Assembly (NCBI RefSeq): GCF_004795105.1
Contig: NZ_SSBL01000030.1
Location: forward strand, 1 to 64,000
DNA: 64,000 nt
Direction: 5' to 3'
Source: Streptomyces sp. A0642
GTDB taxonomy: Bacteria > Actinomycetota > Actinomycetes > Streptomycetales > Streptomycetaceae
Position numbers and translations under genes: made by a program. The notes beneath the pieces are model-generated. The model saw only the letters and a program-made list of their open reading frames with translations, made no database searches and was not told the origin of the DNA. This document shows, in pieces, positions 61,247 to 64,000 of the stretch. How positions within the stretch are numbered: the stretch's first letter is position 1; the number at the start of each line of letters is the position of its first letter.

Positions 61247-62203
61247 ATGACCAGCGACGAAATTCCTCGGGACCGTGTGCGTGACCCCGTGATCGAGGCG
61301 GACGGTGTCCGCCGCAGCTACGCGGGCGGCTTCGAGGCGGTGACCGGCGTCTCCTTCTCCGTGGCACGCGGCGAGCTGTTCGCCCTCCTCGGGACGAACG
61401 GGGCCGGCAAGACGTCCACCGTCGAGCTCCTCGAGGGTCTGGCCCGTCCCGACGGCGGCGCGATACGGGTGCTCGGTCACGACCCGTACACCGATCGCGC
61501 CGCCGTCCGTCCCCGGATCGGGGTGATGCTCCAGGAAGGCGGCTTCCCCTCCGACCTGACCGCGGCCGAGACCGTCCGGATGTGGGCGGGCTGCACGAGT
61601 GGAGCCCGGCCGACCGCCGAGGCGCTGGAGCTGGTGGGGCTCGGCCACCGGGCCGGGGTCCGGGTCAAGCAGCTCTCCGGCGGCGAGCGCCGCCGGCTCG
61701 ACCTGGCGCTGGCCCTGCTCGGCCGGCCGGAGGTGCTCTTCCTCGACGAGCCGACCACCGGCCTCGACGCCGAGGGGCGGCGCGACACCTGGGAACTGGT
61801 GCGGGGGCTCAAGGAGGAGGGCATCACCGTCCTGCTGACCACGCACTATCTGGAGGAGGCCGAGGAGCTCGCCGACCGGCTGGCGATCATGCACCGGGGC
61901 CGGATCGTGACTGCGGGGACCCCCGCCGAAGTGACGGCCGCCCGCCCGGCCCGGGTCCGCTTCGAGCTGCCGGAGGGCGTCGAGCCGGCACGACTGCCGC
62001 TGGGCCTGCACGCCGCCGCCGACGGCAGGCGGATCGAGATCCGTACGCATCGGCTCCAGGAGTCGCTGACCGAACTCCTCCACTGGGCAGCGGAATCACG
62101 GGTCCTCCTGACCGGCCTCGACGCCCGGTCCGCCTCACTCGAAGAGGCATTCCTCGATATCGCGAAATCCGCGGCAGAGACCGAAGAGGTGACCGTGTCA
62201 TGA
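61247..62203 (+). CDS. ABC transporter ATP-binding protein
   Basis: A 318-residue ATPase of the drug/DrrA-like exporter family. Walker A is GTNGAGKTS (residues 50-58), the Q-loop region is VMLQEGGFP, the signature is QLSGGERRRLDL, Walker B is EVLFLDEPTTGLD and the switch His is in LLTTHYLEEAEEL. The C-terminal extension of about 90 residues is characteristic of this family. The ATG at 61247 is followed by a four-base overlap (ATGA) with the permease gene. It is first in an operon with the permease and a sensor kinase. Confidence 0.95.
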   Translation: MTSDEIPRDRVRDPVIEADGVRRSYAGGFEAVTGVSFSVARGELFALLGTNGAGKTSTVELLEGLARPDGGAIRVLGHDPYTDRAAVRPRIGVMLQEGGFPSDLTAAETVRMWAGCTSGARPTAEALELVGLGHRAGVRVKQLSGGERRRLDLALALLGRPEVLFLDEPTTGLDAEGRRDTWELVRGLKEEGITVLLTTHYLEEAEELADRLAIMHRGRIVTAGTPAEVTAARPARVRFELPEGVEPARLPLGLHAAADGRRIEIRTHRLQESLTELLHWAAESRVLLTGLDARSASLEEAFLDIAKSAAETEEVTVS

Positions 62204-63009
62204 CGACCTCCGTCCCCACGGGGCCGGCCACGACGGTCCGGACCACCACCACGGTCCGAGGCCGGCTGACAGCTCTCGGCCGCGCCGAGATGACCCTGCT
62301 CGCCCGCAACAGGACGGCGGTCGTCGTCGCTCTGCTGGTGCCCATCGCCATGGTCATGGCGATGAGGTCCACGCTCGGCCAGGTGGACCTCGGCGGGACC
62401 GGGTGGACCGTCGCCGGAGCCGCGCTCACCGGCGGCATCGGCACGGTGCTCATCCAGGCCGTCTACATGAACATGGTCGCCGCCTATGTGGCACGACGCG
62501 AGGACCTGGTCCTGAAGCGCCTGCGCACCGGGGAGGCGAGCGACGGCGAGATCCTGACCGGGACCGCGCTGCCCTCGGCCGCTCTGGCCCTGACGCAGTC
62601 CGCGCTGATCATCCTGACCGGTTCCGCCTTCTTCGGCCTCCCCGTGCCGCGACGGCCCGAACTGCTGCTGGCGGGGCTGCTGCTGGCCGTGGTGTTGTCG
62701 ACGGCGCTGGCCGCGACCACGTCCGTGGTGACCCGCACCGTGCAGACGGCGCAGCTCACCACGTTGCCGCTGTTCCTCATATCGATGATGGGATCGGGGC
62801 TTTTCATTCCGCCGGCGATCTTTCCGGAGCCGCTCGCGTCAGCCTGCGAGTTCCTGCCGCTGACCGGCGTGATGACGCTCGTACGATCGGGCTGGCTCGG
62901 CGCTCCCGAAGGCGCTGACCTGCTCGGGGCAGCACTGACCGGACTGGTCTGGACTGCGCTCGCCGTGTTTGCTGTGCAGCGGTGGTTCCGCTGGGATCCC
63001 CGACGCTGA
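62200..63009 (+). CDS. ABC-2 type permease
   Basis: A 269-residue membrane protein with about six TM helices (VVVALLVPIAMVMAM, IGTVLIQAVYMNMVAAYV, LLLAGLLLAVVLSTALA, FLISMMGSGLFIPPAIF and others). It has the ABC-2 coupling pattern LKRLRTGEASDGEILTG. It partners the upstream ATPase through ATGA start/stop overlap. Exporters of this type next to DesK-type two-component systems often act in membrane-stress or antimicrobial resistance; the substrate is unknown. Confidence 0.93.
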   Translation: MTTSVPTGPATTVRTTTTVRGRLTALGRAEMTLLARNRTAVVVALLVPIAMVMAMRSTLGQVDLGGTGWTVAGAALTGGIGTVLIQAVYMNMVAAYVARREDLVLKRLRTGEASDGEILTGTALPSAALALTQSALIILTGSAFFGLPVPRRPELLLAGLLLAVVLSTALAATTSVVTRTVQTAQLTTLPLFLISMMGSGLFIPPAIFPEPLASACEFLPLTGVMTLVRSGWLGAPEGADLLGAALTGLVWTALAVFAVQRWFRWDPRR

Positions 63010-63028
63010 GAGAGGTTGTGGCGCGTTG

Positions 63029-64000
63029 ATGCATGTGCGGGAATGGCGCCGGAGCTGGCAGGAACGCAGCAAGATGGAGCGCATCGACCTGTATTCGCGG
63101 TTCACCGTCTCGTCGATTCCCTGGCTCTTCGCCCTGTCGTGGCAGCTGGCGCCCTTCAAGTCGGACATCCGCCATGAGCCGCTCCCCCTCGCGCTGGGAG
63201 CCGCGCTGCTCCTGGTGAGCCTGACGCAGTGCCTGCTGAGCAACCGCAACGTCCGCGCTTCGTACGAGCACTACCTCGGCATCTCCGTGTTCCCCGTGCG
63301 GCGCCTCATCGCCCCGCTGTTGCTGTTGGTGCTGGCAGTGGCCCTGCTGGCGACGCTGGCCGGAGTGGGCGGGGTGGGTGGTTCCGGTCTGCTTCTCATG
63401 AGCCTGAACACACCGATGGCGTTCGTGATCACGCGCGTGCTCCTCGTCCCGGTCCGCACCTTCGCGATCGAGTCACTGCTCCTGGCCGTGCTGACCACGG
63501 GCGCCCTCGCCGCGGCCGGAGTCCGGGGCGGTGCACTGGCGGGCGTCATGCCGACCGCGCTCTTCGGAAGTGTGCTGGTCCTGATTTCGATACGGCCCAG
63601 CGCGTGGAGCCTCGGCGTGATGTGGCAGGCCGAGGAGGCCCGGAACATACAGGCCCGGCTCGCCGTCGCCGAGGAACGGCTGCGGTTCGGGCGGGACATG
63701 CATGACGTGCTGGGCCGCAACCTCGCGGTGATCGCCCTGAAGAGCGAACTGGCGGTGGAGCTCGCGCAGCGCGGCAGGCCCGAGGCCCTGGACCAGATGG
63801 TCGAGGTGCAGCGGATAGCCCGCGCCTCGCAGCAGGAGGTGCGCGATGTCGTGCGCGGCTACCGGGAGGCCGATCTGACCACCGAACTGGCCGGGGCCCA
63901 AGGAGTGCTGCGGGCGGCCGGCATCGAGTGCGCGGTGACGGGCGGAGACGGGACGGGACTGCCCGGGCCGGTCCAGTCGGCGCTCGGCTGGGTGGTGCGC
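63029..64000 (+). CDS. DesK-type sensor histidine kinase (partial, runs off window)
   Basis: At least 324 residues, open to the right edge. Four or five hydrophobic helices lie between residues 25 and 200. The HisKA_3 dimerisation domain follows with the phospho-acceptor His in FGRDMHDVLGRNLAVIALKSELA, then the start of the ATPase domain. The N-terminus (MHVREWRRSWQERSKMERIDL) is typical of DesK/LiaS-like kinases next to ABC exporters. The start is ATG at 63029, 20 bp after the permease. The catalytic ATP-binding half and the expected NarL-type response regulator are beyond the window. Confidence 0.9.
   Translation, partial: MHVREWRRSWQERSKMERIDLYSRFTVSSIPWLFALSWQLAPFKSDIRHEPLPLALGAALLLVSLTQCLLSNRNVRASYEHYLGISVFPVRRLIAPLLLLVLAVALLATLAGVGGVGGSGLLLMSLNTPMAFVITRVLLVPVRTFAIESLLLAVLTTGALAAAGVRGGALAGVMPTALFGSVLVLISIRPSAWSLGVMWQAEEARNIQARLAVAEERLRFGRDMHDVLGRNLAVIALKSELAVELAQRGRPEALDQMVEVQRIARASQQEVRDVVRGYREADLTTELAGAQGVLRAAGIECAVTGGDGTGLPGPVQSALGWVVR

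Overview
The window is a core-chromosome segment of a Streptomyces. The DNA is very GC-rich with strong third-position bias, and the gene set and order match the conserved region around atrA, bldC, vdh, purF/purM and purSQL in Streptomyces chromosomes. I see no transposase, integrase, prophage or CRISPR array. A perfect parS site at 12441 fits an origin-proximal position.

Left third (1-27 kb): the leader of an rRNA operon runs off the left edge. Then come a divergent marR/MFS efflux pair with a palindromic operator, a SpoIIE-type phosphatase, and a type II NADH dehydrogenase divergent from the TetR regulator AtrA. Next are a membrane-anchored ECF sigma factor fused to a carbohydrate-binding module, an AfsR-like SARP/BTAD regulator carrying parS, and an asparagine-synthetase-like enzyme whose PP-loop motif is degenerate. 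These are followed by a sporulation-associated regulator, lhgO-trmB, a PrsW protease, an aldo/keto reductase, an M23 peptidase behind a c-di-AMP (ydaO) riboswitch, and a second SpoIIE phosphatase.

Middle (27-46 kb): initiator tRNA-Met and tRNA-Lys, two small membrane proteins, an APC permease, a large secreted FG-GAP/VCBS repeat protein, and the relic tail of a second one. Then come a cold-shock type DEAD-box helicase, a lipoprotein, a 74-bp tandem repeat array with nested inverted repeats, a zincin-type metallopeptidase and a metallophosphoesterase. A tRNA Glu-Asp-Phe cluster, hrpA, a second identical tRNA-Asp, a DUF6274 protein and bldC close this part.

Right third (47-64 kb): a hypothetical protein, valine dehydrogenase, a DUF3073 protein, purF-purM, a leaderless cysteine-type leader peptide ahead of a Tat-exported sulfatase, a sterol-carrier/maleylpyruvate-isomerase-like protein and a TetR regulator. 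Then come the overlapping purS-purQ-purL operon, the Lsr2 paralogue lsrL, two tRNA-Gly genes and an ABC exporter. A DesK-type sensor kinase runs off the right edge. Two identical operator palindromes precede the exporter, which suggests control by the partner response regulator.

Themes: development and cell-wall control (AtrA, bldC, sporulation regulator, two SpoIIE phosphatases, riboswitch-controlled peptidase), de novo purine synthesis, and translation (eight tRNA genes, trmB, helicases). The least conventional items are the sigma-NPCBM fusion, the cysteine leader-sulfatase unit, the degenerate asparagine-synthetase-like protein, the nested inverted repeat at 37.5-38.1 kb, and the FG-GAP gene relic. 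Start codons were chosen from ribosome-binding sites where possible and often differ from the longest open frame.
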